60,540 nucleotides of DNA from Bradyrhizobium sp. (lineage in GTDB: Bacteria > Pseudomonadota > Alphaproteobacteria > Rhizobiales > Xanthobacteraceae): NCBI RefSeq assembly GCF_004799445.1, contig NZ_SSNA01000098.1, positions 1 through 60,540 of the forward strand, read 5' to 3'. The position numbers were made by a program, and so were the translations under genes. This document shows, piece after piece, positions 42,059 through 50,688 of this stretch (its first letter is position 1; each line of letters begins with the position of its first letter). The notes under the pieces are model-generated. The model was not told the DNA's origin, searched no databases, and was given only the letters and a program-made list of their open reading frames with translations.

Positions 42059-43657
42059 CTAGCGACTGCCGATGAAACACATTCCCATGCCTGAGACATC
42101 GCTGAGGACCTGACAGGCGAGCCCCCTGGCGCAGGTCCATGACCTGAAACTGCGGTCATTGTCGGCGGCGTTGGGGCGCTGGCCATAGCAATGCGCGCCC
42201 CAGCCGTCGTCATATTCGGTCCCGACGAGTTCGCTACTGCCGCGCAATTGCGGCCGGCTGGAAAAGCCCCGCGAGTAGTCCGGGCGTTCGCCGTCGCGCA
42301 TCGAGGTCAGAATGGCGCGGCGGCGGATCTGGTCGCCGAAGAAATGCGGCGAGCCCGGCACCACCGTCGAATTCGAAGGATGGACCGCCATCCAGTCGAC
42401 GCCCGGGAAATGAAACCCGCCGATGCCACGGGTTTGATGGCAGCCGGAGCATGTGATGTCGTTGAGCCGGCGCTCGAAGCCCGCGAGCGAACGGATATTC
42501 TGCAGGCTGATGCCGCGTTTTGCCGCGTTTTCCAGGGCCGCGACGACGTCGTTCTTCGTGAATACCGGATCATCTCGCTCCCCTTGCACCAGGCCGAAGG
42601 CCGGTTGCAGGTCGGAGGGCGAAAATCCGGTCGGGGTCGGGGCGATCGCGCGGGTCGCGAGATACGCTTGCGGAATCAGAATCGTCCCGCGATCGAGTTC
42701 ACTGAAATGCGTTGGCTCGAGCAACCATGCCTTGAAGTCGCGCGCGAGACTCCTATCCGCCAGGATACGCTCGCGATCTATCTGGTTTTCGAGCGGCGCT
42801 TCCTCGAACGTCTCCGCCGGCGCGTTGTAGTCAAACACCTTCAGGAGATAGTCGGTGCGGAAATCGCGGACCTGTGATTTCGGCGCGTGCGCGATCTGAA
42901 GATTGGTCTCGATGCGGACGATGTTCTCTGGCCCGATCAAATCCAGCGGGCCGGCTTCGGATGTCAGTTTTTCCGCAAGCTCAACCCCGGTCTGCGGCCA
43001 GTCGCCCGCTGCGAGCCACCGACGCGCGATCCCGGCGCAGCCAAGTGCGGCAGCCCTGTTGTTCGTCGCATTACCATCCGTCGCCCTGTCGTGCGTCGCC
43101 GCGTCGTTCCTGGCCCTGAGCACCAGATTGAGGGTCATCGGCAGCCGCGGCGAGACCACCTGATCACCGGTCGCCGGCACATCGGCCCGCGTCAGCCGGT
43201 AGATCAGCCGGATTTCACCGCAATTGGCCTCGGACAGATAGGCGCGGTCCATCCGGTTGACGATGCCCGCCAGCACGAAGCGCGCATCGGGAGAATAGAG
43301 CGATGCGCGATCGAACAACTGAAAATCAAAGCCCGTTCCAACGCCGATGGTCTCGTTCGGAAGATCGGCCTTGTGTCGTTGCGTGTACCGCTCGAACTCT
43401 TCATCAAGCGCCCTGCGGACGAGGGCCATCGAGGGCAACGCGAACAACTCGCTGCCGCTAAGCGGCGCTTCCGCCGGCCGCGCCGGCACAAGGAGACGAA
43501 CGAGGCCAAATCTTCCGCGGTCGAGTTCGCGCAAAGCCAGAGGATCGGTGATCGCCACTCCACGCTCCAGCGCGGGCGCGCTCTGCGCGTGGCGTAGCGG
43601 AAGCAGGCTACAAAACAGAACGAGGATGACGACGAGAAATCGCAATGGCCGGCCCAT
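42059..43657 (-). CDS. Exported protein with single c-type haem motif, unknown function
   Basis: A 532-residue secreted protein. The signal peptide (RFLVVILVLFCSLLPL, then AQSAPALE) suggests the start at 43657 (MGRPLRF). One haem c motif, CSGCHQTRGIGGFHFPG, sits around residue 430. The N-terminal half is a large conserved-looking domain (FVLAGIVNRMDRA, CGEIRLIYRL) without a family name known to me. There is a low-complexity insert of Asn/Ala/Asp/Thr around residue 190 and several further Cys near the C-terminus (AHCYG, WTCARGLACQVL). It may be a periplasmic oxidoreductase, but that is only inferred from the haem motif. It is a single gene. Confidence 0.7.
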   Translation of the reverse strand: MGRPLRFLVVILVLFCSLLPLRHAQSAPALERGVAITDPLALRELDRGRFGLVRLLVPARPAEAPLSGSELFALPSMALVRRALDEEFERYTQRHKADLPNETIGVGTGFDFQLFDRASLYSPDARFVLAGIVNRMDRAYLSEANCGEIRLIYRLTRADVPATGDQVVSPRLPMTLNLVLRARNDAATHDRATDGNATNNRAAALGCAGIARRWLAAGDWPQTGVELAEKLTSEAGPLDLIGPENIVRIETNLQIAHAPKSQVRDFRTDYLLKVFDYNAPAETFEEAPLENQIDRERILADRSLARDFKAWLLEPTHFSELDRGTILIPQAYLATRAIAPTPTGFSPSDLQPAFGLVQGERDDPVFTKNDVVAALENAAKRGISLQNIRSLAGFERRLNDITCSGCHQTRGIGGFHFPGVDWMAVHPSNSTVVPGSPHFFGDQIRRRAILTSMRDGERPDYSRGFSSRPQLRGSSELVGTEYDDGWGAHCYGQRPNAADNDRSFRSWTCARGLACQVLSDVSGMGMCFIGSR

Positions 43658-43845
43658 ATCCTGACAAACACCGCGCAACAAGCTGCATTCCAGGCCTCTC
43701 GCAGGCAGCGCTTCTATTTCAGGAAAATAGCCGAAAAGCGGGCCGGCTGTCGCGCGGCCATCAAAATCACCACGCTTGGCTTCACGTCGCAGTGAAGCGA
43801 CTGGCCAGGGCCTGACCCAGCTTCGCTGAATCAGAACCCCCGCCT

Positions 43846-43894
43846 GACATGATCTTTTTGCAAAAACCGCTACCCGCTTTGCGGGATCATGGTC
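43846..43894. repeat. Palindromic element C, copy 2
   Basis: GACATGATC (43846-43854) pairs with GATCATG-G-TC (43885-43894), and inner GCAAA pairs with TTTGC. It is diverged from copy 1 at 7809 but keeps the same layout, including ACCGCT-x-CCC in the loop and CTA at the right end. Confidence 0.7.
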
Positions 43895-44940
43895 TATCGC
43901 GCGACGATCAGGCCCTTGCTGGTCACGACGACCCAGCGGCCGTCCTGGCGGCGGATGGCATCGACCCGGCCGAGGCCCGGCACGAAATCACCCGCATACA
44001 CTTCGTAAACGCCCTGCCGTCCGTCGATTAGCGCGCCGCCACGGGCGACGTCACGCAGCACCCAGCCATCCACCGTCGGCAACCTTCCGACGTCGACCTT
44101 GGGCGCCGTGGCCGCTGCCGCCGTTGCCGGCGGCGTAATCGAGCCGGTGACGTCCTTTGCCGGCGCCGGCGCCGCGGCGACCGGCGCAGGCGCAGTGGCC
44201 GGTGCGGCGCGCAGCTTGTCCACGGCCTCGCTGAGCTTGGCGATTTTGGCGGCGGGCTCAGCTTGCGCCTTCTCGAGCTTGTCGAGACGATCGCCGGTCT
44301 TGTTGAATTGGCTCATGCCGAGCTTGGAGGTGTGTTCGGCGCCGGCCTTCAGCGCCAGGATATCCGCATCGATCCGCGCGACAGTGGCCTCGAGCGCGTG
44401 ATTGCCGGGGGGCGCGGCGTCATCGCCGGCAACATGCGTCAGCGCAGCCGTCGCCAGCGCGCCGCCGAGCGCGCCTGCCAAAATGGCCAACGCCACCACG
44501 GCAGCAAGGGCTGCGATCCGGCGCTTGCCGAACATGGCCTGGCTCTCCGTGATCTCTGGTTCCGAACTGTGCTCGTTGTCTGTCCAGGCCCGATCGCCGG
44601 ATGACATGATCATGATTTTGCCGGGGATGCGCGGCGCGGCGGCCTCGGCGGCATCGGAACTGGCGGCATGGATGGCCGCGGCGTCAGCCTTGGGCGTATT
44701 AGCCTTGGGCGTTTCAGCCTTCGGCATGTCAGTCTTGGGCGCGTCGGCCTCCGGCATTTCGGCGGCTGCGCCCTGCTCCGGCGCCAGACCCGGGGATTCC
44801 AGGTCGGTCGATCGGTGCGCCGCCTGCTGCGCCGAGGAAGCCACCGGTTCGTTTTGCCCGTCCGACGAATGGGGAACGGCCGGCCCGTCGCCGAGGGTAC
44901 CGGATTCACCGCTGATCTGTTCGCCCGTTTGTTCGCTCAC
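43894..44940 (-). CDS. Membrane-anchored hypothetical protein with Pro/Lys-rich tail and coiled coil
   Basis: A 348-residue protein. I start it at GTG 44940 because GGAG lies nine bases before it; the TTG two codons earlier is too close to that site. The N-terminal 130 residues are cytoplasmic, disordered and contain degenerate five- to six-residue repeats (PKTDMPKAETPKANTPKAD). A single membrane helix follows (about 140-165), then a periplasmic coiled coil (EATVARIDADILALKAGAEH on), a Pro/Ala linker and a small C-terminal beta domain (VYEVYAGDFVPGLGRVDAI). This layout suggests an envelope scaffold. The stop codon lies at the edge of palindromic element C. Confidence 0.75.
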   Translation of the reverse strand: MSEQTGEQISGESGTLGDGPAVPHSSDGQNEPVASSAQQAAHRSTDLESPGLAPEQGAAAEMPEADAPKTDMPKAETPKANTPKADAAAIHAASSDAAEAAAPRIPGKIMIMSSGDRAWTDNEHSSEPEITESQAMFGKRRIAALAAVVALAILAGALGGALATAALTHVAGDDAAPPGNHALEATVARIDADILALKAGAEHTSKLGMSQFNKTGDRLDKLEKAQAEPAAKIAKLSEAVDKLRAAPATAPAPVAAAPAPAKDVTGSITPPATAAAATAPKVDVGRLPTVDGWVLRDVARGGALIDGRQGVYEVYAGDFVPGLGRVDAIRRQDGRWVVVTSKGLIVAR

Positions 44941-45160
44941 GATCAAAATCTCCAGTAAAGGTTGACCATTTGGTAACTTTTATTGCTTGCGAAATCGTTA
45001 CCTGGCCGCCGGCTTACCGAAATTTAAGGAAGTCACCGGCGCGGGTCTCAACCCAGGACCGCGTCCTTCGGCCGGCCCCTGACGGGCGGATCGCATTTCG
45101 AGCCGATCATGCCCATCGCCGCGCGCCCTCAACAACCCGACGAGCCCCGAGCGCCCCGGT

Positions 45161-45190
45161 TTGACAAAACGGGGTGCGGTCTGCTCAAAA
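45161..45190 (+). promoter_or_regulatory. Possible promoter of glutathione S-transferase gene
   Basis: TTGACA at 45161-45166 matches the -35 consensus. TCAAAA at 45185-45190 is a weak -10 with an 18-bp spacer. The gene starts about 40 bp further on. Confidence 0.3.
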
Positions 45191-45230
45191 GCGTCAACAA
45201 AATGCCGGTACAAATTCTGGGGGGAACGCC

Positions 45231-45848
45231 ATGAAACTCTACGACTCGATCGGACCGAACCCGCGCATCGTCCGCATGTTCATGGCCGAGAAGGGCATTG
45301 AGATACCCAGGCAGACCGTCGATCTGCGCGGCGGCGAAAACCGGCAGGCCGACCATCTCAAGCGCAATCCGCACGGCCAGATGCCGACGCTGGAGCTTGA
45401 TGACGGCAGCTATCTGTCGGAGATCACCGCGATCTGCGAATATCTCGAAGAGAAAAAGCCGGAACCGGCGCTGATCGGAACGACGCCGGAGCAGCGCGCC
45501 GAGTGCCGGATGTGGACGCGGCGGGTCGACCTCAATATCTGCGAGCCGCTCGCCAACGGCTATCGTTTTGGCGTTGCCCTGAAATTTTTCCAAGACCGGA
45601 TTCCCTGCGCGCCGGAAGCTTCTCCGGGCCTCAAGATGATCGCGGCCAACCGCCTGCAATGGCTCAACGTTCAGATGGCGGGCAAGCAGTATCTCTGCGG
45701 CACGCGCTTCACGCTGGCCGATATCCTGCTCTACTGCTGGATCGATTTCGGCAATGAGGAGCGAGTCGGCCAGCCGCTCGATCCCGCCAATACCAATATC
45801 GCCGCCTGGTTCGCCCGCGTCAGGGAGCGGCCTTCGGTGAAGGCGTAG
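45231..45848 (+). CDS. Glutathione S-transferase family protein
   Basis: A 205-residue protein with a thioredoxin-fold N-terminus (KLYDSIGPNPRIVRMFMAEK, GQMPTLELDDG, then SEITAICEYLEE) and a helical C-terminal domain with CGTRFTLADILLYCWIDF. The ATG at 45231 has a run of G (GGGGGGAACGCC) upstream. It is not closely similar to the other GST at 38302. Substrate unknown. A degenerate palindromic repeat begins 6 bp after the stop. Confidence 0.9.
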   Translation: MKLYDSIGPNPRIVRMFMAEKGIEIPRQTVDLRGGENRQADHLKRNPHGQMPTLELDDGSYLSEITAICEYLEEKKPEPALIGTTPEQRAECRMWTRRVDLNICEPLANGYRFGVALKFFQDRIPCAPEASPGLKMIAANRLQWLNVQMAGKQYLCGTRFTLADILLYCWIDFGNEERVGQPLDPANTNIAAWFARVRERPSVKA

Positions 45849-45854
45849 CTGGTT

Positions 45855-45985
45855 TCGTGTTCCGGACGCGGTGCAGCGCCTCTTCGCGGTGCACCGCAGA
45901 GCCGGGATCCACTCGTTTCCAAATGATGGGGCCGCCGGATCAGCAGCGCACCGCTAACGCGCTGCACTGCATCCGGGGAACGACA
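45855..45985. repeat. Degenerate palindromic repeat, family F
   Basis: The left end TTCCGGACGCGGTGCAGCGC is an imperfect inverse of the right end GCGCTGCACTGCATCCGGGG. The middle contains GGTGCACCGCAGAGCCGGGA. It is similar in style to families A and B, but only one copy is in the window. Confidence 0.55.
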
Positions 45986-45998
45986 CCTCCGGCAAGAA

Positions 45999-46496
45999 TC
46001 AAATCACCACCGGCTTATCCGAAAGTTCATTCGGCCCCGTTCCGTGTTTCGGAAAGTGCGCCGCCAATTGCTGCGAGACCGCCTGGATTCCCTTGACGAC
46101 GCCGCCGGCGAAATTGCCCGCCTTGAAATCGGTCTCCATGGCCTTGCAGATCCTCTCCCAGCCGGCGGCGCCGACCTTGGCGTCGATGCCGCGGTCGGCG
46201 ACGATCTCGACCTGGCGGTCGGCCAGCAGCAGGTAGATCAGGACGCCGTTGTTATGGGCGGTGTCCCAGATCCGCAATTGCGAGAAGATGTCGAGCGCGC
46301 GCTCACGCGCGGACTGGTTCGTGAACAGCGGCTTGCCGTCCAGCGCACCCTCGACCACGAAGCGGACCTGGCCGGAATGGGTTTGCTCGCCGGCCTTGAT
46401 CGCCCGCTCGATCACGGAGAGCGCTTCCGGCGGAAAAATGCGTCGTACCCGCCAGCCGTGCTCGAGAAGATGCTTGCCGATGCGCTTGATGCTCAT
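45999..46496 (-). CDS. TPM-domain protein
   Basis: A 165-residue protein with a TPM (DUF477) fold. The motifs HSGQVRFVVEGALDG, RERALDIFSQLRIWDTA and NNGVLIYLLLADRQVEIVAD, followed by GIDAKVG, are those of the family. It has no signal peptide and no membrane segment, so it is cytoplasmic, unlike the preceding gene product. TPM proteins are often encoded with LemA; their biochemical role is not settled. It is the third gene of the lemA operon, 6 bp after the second. Confidence 0.85.
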   Translation of the reverse strand: MSIKRIGKHLLEHGWRVRRIFPPEALSVIERAIKAGEQTHSGQVRFVVEGALDGKPLFTNQSARERALDIFSQLRIWDTAHNNGVLIYLLLADRQVEIVADRGIDAKVGAAGWERICKAMETDFKAGNFAGGVVKGIQAVSQQLAAHFPKHGTGPNELSDKPVVI

Positions 46497-46502
46497 GCTT
46501 GC

Positions 46503-47363
46503 CTACCAGCTACCCGACGCGCCGCCGCCGCCGAAACTGCCGCCGCCGCCGGAAAACCCGCCGCTGTCGCTCGAACTACTGCCGGAAAACGAACCGCCGC
46601 CGCCGGCCCAGCCGGTTCGACCGCTCGACGACGCGAAGCTGCCACCGAACAGAGTGAAGACGAAGGCAATGGCTGCCGCGATCAACGACAGCGCCAGCGA
46701 TCCCAGGATGAACCACGCCAGCAATCCGACAATGCCGCCGGCGGCAACCGAGCCGACCAGCCTGCCGAGTGCCATCCGCAGGAAGCCGCTGAGGGCAATC
46801 ACGCCGAAGATGATGAACGGGAACGCGTCTCCGACCTTGTCGGGCAAACTCCAGCTCTGCTGCGGCTGCGGCGCGGGAAGCGGCTCGCCGTTGATGACCG
46901 CGACGATCCGCTCGACGCCTGCAGCAATCCCGCCGGCGAAATCCCCGCTCCTGAATTTCGGCACGATGATCTCGTCGATGATGCGCTTGGAGGTGACATC
47001 GGTCAGCGCGCCCTCGAGGCCGTAGCCAACCTCGATGCGAAGGTGACGGTCGTCCTTGGCGACAACAAGCAGGGCGCCGTCGTCGATCTTCTTGCGCCCG
47101 ATCTTCCAGGCTTCGGCGACCCGGATCGAATATTGCTCGATCGTCTCGGGCGCCGTGGTCGGAACGATCAGCACCGCGACCTGGCTGCCTTTGCGCGCTT
47201 CCATATCTCTGAGGGTTTGCGTCAGCGAGGATATATCGCCGGCCGACAGCGTGCCGGTTTGATCGACCACCCGCCCCGACAGCGGCGGCACCGCAACGTC
47301 GGCAGCCGCGGCGAAAGCCCAGCACACCAGCAGCGCAAGCAGGGAAACCCTTGCAGCGATCAT
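46503..47363 (-). CDS. TPM-domain membrane protein, YgcG family
   Basis: A 286-residue protein. A signal peptide (VSLLALLVCWAFAAAADVAV) is followed by a periplasmic TPM domain (GRVVDQTGTLSAGDISSL, DDGALLVVAKDDRHLRIEVG and GYGLEGALTD). Two membrane segments follow at about 184-235, and a C-terminal Gly/Ser-rich tail ends in FGGGGASGSW, as is usual for the family. It is second in the lemA operon and probably works with LemA at the membrane; function is not established. Confidence 0.9.
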   Translation of the reverse strand: MIAARVSLLALLVCWAFAAAADVAVPPLSGRVVDQTGTLSAGDISSLTQTLRDMEARKGSQVAVLIVPTTAPETIEQYSIRVAEAWKIGRKKIDDGALLVVAKDDRHLRIEVGYGLEGALTDVTSKRIIDEIIVPKFRSGDFAGGIAAGVERIVAVINGEPLPAPQPQQSWSLPDKVGDAFPFIIFGVIALSGFLRMALGRLVGSVAAGGIVGLLAWFILGSLALSLIAAAIAFVFTLFGGSFASSSGRTGWAGGGGSFSGSSSSDSGGFSGGGGSFGGGGASGSW

Positions 47364-47389
47364 CGAGGAGCCAGTCTGTTTATCGAAAG

Positions 47390-47998
47390 CTACTTCGCGG
47401 GTGCCGGCGCCGGATTGAAATCCACTTTCGGCGCGGTCGAGATTTCCTTTTCGTTGTCGACCGTAAAATTGGCCTTTTCCTTGTAACCGAACGCCATCGC
47501 CGTCAGGTTGTTCGGGAAGGTGCGGATGCCGACATTATAATCCTGCACCGCCTTGATGTAGCGATTGCGCGCCACCGTGATGCGGTTTTCGGTGCCTTCG
47601 AGCTGCGACATCAGGTCGTGAAACAGCGCATCGGATTTGAGCTGCGGGTAATTCTCGGTCACCACCAGAAGCCTCGACAGCGCGCTGGAGAGTTCGCCCT
47701 GGGCGGCCTGGAATTTCGCGAACGCACCGGGATCGTTGACGAGTTCCGGTGTCGCCTGGATGCTGCCGACCTTGGCGCGGGCGTTGGTTACCCCGAGCAG
47801 CACGTCCTTTTCCTGCTGCGCAAAGCCTTTCACGGAATTGACGAGGTTGGGCACCAGATCGGCGCGGCGCTGGTACTGGTTCAGGACCTCGGACCAGGCC
47901 GATTTGACCTGCTCGTCATTGGTCTGAATCGCGTTGTAGCCGCAATTGGTCAGGCTCAACGTCGCCAGCGCCGCCAGCACGGTCCATAGTCTGCGCAT
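47390..47998 (-). CDS. lemA: LemA family lipoprotein-like protein
   Basis: A 202-residue protein. The N-terminal segment ends in LTNCGYN, which fits a lipobox, so it may be lipid-anchored. The family core follows: SAWSEVLNQYQRRADLVPNL, VNSVKGFAQQEKDVL and then NRYIKAVQDYNVGIRTFPNN. The fold is a four-helix bundle. GGAGAG precedes the ATG at 47998. It heads an operon with two TPM proteins, a standard arrangement in bacteria. Confidence 0.92.
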   Translation of the reverse strand: MRRLWTVLAALATLSLTNCGYNAIQTNDEQVKSAWSEVLNQYQRRADLVPNLVNSVKGFAQQEKDVLLGVTNARAKVGSIQATPELVNDPGAFAKFQAAQGELSSALSRLLVVTENYPQLKSDALFHDLMSQLEGTENRITVARNRYIKAVQDYNVGIRTFPNNLTAMAFGYKEKANFTVDNEKEISTAPKVDFNPAPAPAK

Positions 47999-48058
47999 CG
48001 AAATCTCTCCGGTTATGCTTGGACCGCAAGGTATCAGAACGATGTGTCAGGGAACACA

Positions 48059-48153
48059 GTCATTCCGGGGCGCGCAGCAAGCGCGAACCCGGAATCTCGA
48101 GATTATGGCGGGAGATTCCGGGTCTCGGCCTAACGGCCGATCCCGGAATGACG
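48059..48153. repeat. Palindromic repeat family A, copy 4
   Basis: Ends GTCATTCCGGGG and CCCGGAATGACG. The CTCGAG-centred core is disturbed on its right side by a short insertion (ATGGCGGGAG) before ATTCCGGGT. Confidence 0.85.
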
Positions 48154-48161
48154 ACCTCGAG

Positions 48162-50489
48162 TTACACCCGCGCCGCTTTGGCCTGCTGAATCGCCTGCCA
48201 GACCTTCAGCGGCGATAGCGGGGTATTGATCGACTTGATGCCAAGCTCGCTCAGCGCATCCATCACGCCGTTGGTGATGCAGGGCGGACCACCGATCGCG
48301 CCGGATTCGCCGCAGCCCTTGGCACCGAGCGGATTGGTCTTGCAGGGCGCCGAACCATCGAGCGTGACCTCGATCGGCGGAATGTCGTCGGCCCGCGGCA
48401 GGCAGTAATCCTGATAGCTCGCGGTCAGCAATTGGCCTTCGGCGTCGTAAGCCACGCCCTCATACAGCGCCTGCCCGATCCCCTGCGCGACGCCGCCGTG
48501 AACCTGTCCCGTCACCAGCATCGGATTGACGGCGACGCCGACGTCATCGACCGTGGTATAGCGCACGACGCGCGTGATGCCGGTCTGCGGATCGACCTCG
48601 ACTTCGCAGATATGCGTGCCGTTCGGCCAGGTCGGCCCGTCGACTGAACCTTCACTGTCCACGCTGAGGCGCCCGCCATTCTCCTTTTTCGCGATCTCGA
48701 ACAGGCCGATCCGCTTGTCGGTGCCGACCACCGTGAGCGCACCCTCGCGATATTCGATGTCCTCGATCGAGGCCTCGAGCATCTGCGAAGCTTTCTCGCG
48801 CGCCTTGGCGATCAGATCGTTGGCGGACACCACCGCCGCCGTACCGCCGACAAACAGCGAGCGCGAGCCGACGCTGCCGAATCCGATCGCGAGATCGGTG
48901 TCGCCCTGCACCACGTCGATCTTGTCGATGGGAATGCCGAGCGATGCCGCCACCATCTGCGAGAACGAGGTTTGCAGTCCCTGCCCCATCGCCTGCGTGC
49001 CCGCATTCAGGATGACGCGACCTTCCGCAGTGGCGTGCAGCGAGACCTTTTCGGTATGCACGGTTCCACCGGTCCACTCGATGTAGCTGGTCAGGCCGCG
49101 GCCGTAGAGCAGGCCCTTCTTCCTGGCGGCCTTCTTGCGCGCGGCAAAGCCGTCCCAGTCCGCAAGCTTGGAAGCGCGCTCGAGCATGTGCGCGAACGCG
49201 CCGGAATCATAAACCTGACCGACGGCGTTGGTGTAGGGCATCTGCACGGGCTTGACGTAGTTCACCTTGCGGATGGCGCGCGGGTCCATCCCGATCTGGC
49301 GGGCGGCGGCGTCCATCAGCCGCTCCACGATGAAAACCGCTTCCGGCCGCCCGGCGCCGCGATAGGCGCCGACCGGCGCGGTGTTGGTCATCACGGCCTT
49401 GGTCTCGTAATGCACCAGCGGCAGGTCGTAGACGCCGGTCTGGACGAAGGGACCGAGCACCAGCGGAATGAGGGCGCCGGTGCCGGACACATAGGCGCCG
49501 GTGCCGCCGATCGAGCGCACCCGGTAGGCCTGCACGCGGCCTTTGGCATCGAGCGCAAACTCGGCTGATGAGGTCAGGTCGCGGCCATGGGTACCGCCGA
49601 GGAATTCATCGCTGCGGTCGCCGCGCCAGCGCACCTTGCGGTTCAGCTTGACGGCCGCATAGGCCACCATGCCGTCTTCCGGATAGAGGCTGGTCTTCTG
49701 GCCGAAACCGCCGCCGATGTCGCCGACCAGCACCCGCACGCTTTCCTTCGGCCGCTTCAGCACGGCTTCGGCAAGAATGTCGCGGGTCGAGCCCGGCGTC
49801 TGCGACTGCACATGCAGGATCAGCCGTCCGGTTTTCTTCTCGACCTCGGCGATGGTCGAGCGCGGCTCCATGGCGGAGGGGACCAGGCGCTGGCTGACCA
49901 GATCGAGCGAAACCACATGGGCCGCCTTGGCGAAGACCGCCTCCACCGCGGCCGCATCGCCATAGCTCATCGCCGCCACGATGTTGTCGGGCGCCCCCGC
50001 CCATACCACTGGCGCGCCAGGTTTGGTCGCGGCGACGGGATCGACGACCGACGGCAGCACCTTATATTCGACCACGATGGCCTCGGCCGCGGTCTGCGCG
50101 GCCACACGCGATTTCGCCACCACGGCCGCCACCGGCTCGCCGGCAAAGCGCACCATCTCATGGGCCAGCAGCCGCCGCGGCGGCACCGTCATCGGCGAGC
50201 CGTCGGGGCGCGGGAAAACCAGCAGCGTCGGCAGCGTGCCGATGTCATCGGCGACCAGATCGGCGCCGGTGTAGACGGCCTCGACATCAGTCATCGCAGC
50301 AGCAGCCTTGGTATCGATAGCCACGATTTTGGCATGGGCATGCGGCGAACGCAGCACATGCAGCCACAGCGCGCCTTCTTCCGGCTTGTCGTCGATAAAC
50401 TGGCCTTTTCCGGTGAGAAGCCGCTGGTCCTCAAGCCGCTTGACGGATTGGCCCGCACCGAAACGCATGTTGCCGGGAAGAATGTTCAT
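48162..50489 (-). CDS. Molybdenum hydroxylase large subunit (CoxL form II / xanthine dehydrogenase family)
   Basis: A 775-residue molybdopterin-cytosine-dinucleotide enzyme subunit. The N-terminal hammerhead domain has RLEDQRLLTGKGQFIDD. The Mo-binding part has GDIGGGFGQKTSLYPED, the active-site loop AYRGAGRPEA (the form II sequence; true CO dehydrogenase has AYRCSFR), a GQGLQTSFSQ loop and the catalytic Glu in KGCGESGAIGGP. It should hydroxylate an aldehyde or N-heterocycle with water. The medium FAD and small iron-sulfur subunits normally encoded alongside are missing from the neighbourhood. AAGGA precedes the ATG. Confidence 0.9.
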   Translation of the reverse strand: MNILPGNMRFGAGQSVKRLEDQRLLTGKGQFIDDKPEEGALWLHVLRSPHAHAKIVAIDTKAAAAMTDVEAVYTGADLVADDIGTLPTLLVFPRPDGSPMTVPPRRLLAHEMVRFAGEPVAAVVAKSRVAAQTAAEAIVVEYKVLPSVVDPVAATKPGAPVVWAGAPDNIVAAMSYGDAAAVEAVFAKAAHVVSLDLVSQRLVPSAMEPRSTIAEVEKKTGRLILHVQSQTPGSTRDILAEAVLKRPKESVRVLVGDIGGGFGQKTSLYPEDGMVAYAAVKLNRKVRWRGDRSDEFLGGTHGRDLTSSAEFALDAKGRVQAYRVRSIGGTGAYVSGTGALIPLVLGPFVQTGVYDLPLVHYETKAVMTNTAPVGAYRGAGRPEAVFIVERLMDAAARQIGMDPRAIRKVNYVKPVQMPYTNAVGQVYDSGAFAHMLERASKLADWDGFAARKKAARKKGLLYGRGLTSYIEWTGGTVHTEKVSLHATAEGRVILNAGTQAMGQGLQTSFSQMVAASLGIPIDKIDVVQGDTDLAIGFGSVGSRSLFVGGTAAVVSANDLIAKAREKASQMLEASIEDIEYREGALTVVGTDKRIGLFEIAKKENGGRLSVDSEGSVDGPTWPNGTHICEVEVDPQTGITRVVRYTTVDDVGVAVNPMLVTGQVHGGVAQGIGQALYEGVAYDAEGQLLTASYQDYCLPRADDIPPIEVTLDGSAPCKTNPLGAKGCGESGAIGGPPCITNGVMDALSELGIKSINTPLSPLKVWQAIQQAKAARV

Positions 50490-50571
50490 GAGCTGATCCT
50501 TCGAGTGTGCTGGGCTGGGTCGGGGATTGTTTTAGCCGATAGGCAAGGAACAGGCCAAGCCCTTCATACGC

Positions 50572-50679
50572 CGTCATTCCCCCCGCAAGCGCGGAGCGCT
50601 TGTCGCCGGGCGCGCTTTAGCGCGAGCCCGGAATCTCGAGATTCCGGGTTCGCTCCCTTCGGTCGCGCCCCGGAATGAC
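50572..50679. repeat. Palindromic repeat family A, copy 5
   Basis: Starts CGTCATTCC and ends CCCGGAATGAC, with the core CCCGGAATCTCGAGATTC. The left arm includes AAGCGCGGAGCGCTT, a nested palindrome not seen in the other copies. Confidence 0.85.
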
Positions 50680-50688
50680 TCGGTTGGG

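Noticed and set aside
44972..45002. Inverted repeat GGTAAC/GTTACC with 19-nt spacer upstream of the membrane-anchored hypothetical
   Set aside because: Six bases with a long spacer is close to chance expectation and no related copy is seen.
48162..50489. Aerobic carbon monoxide dehydrogenase
   Set aside because: The active-site loop is AYRGAGR rather than the AYRCSFR needed for the copper-molybdenum CO site, and coxM and coxS are absent.
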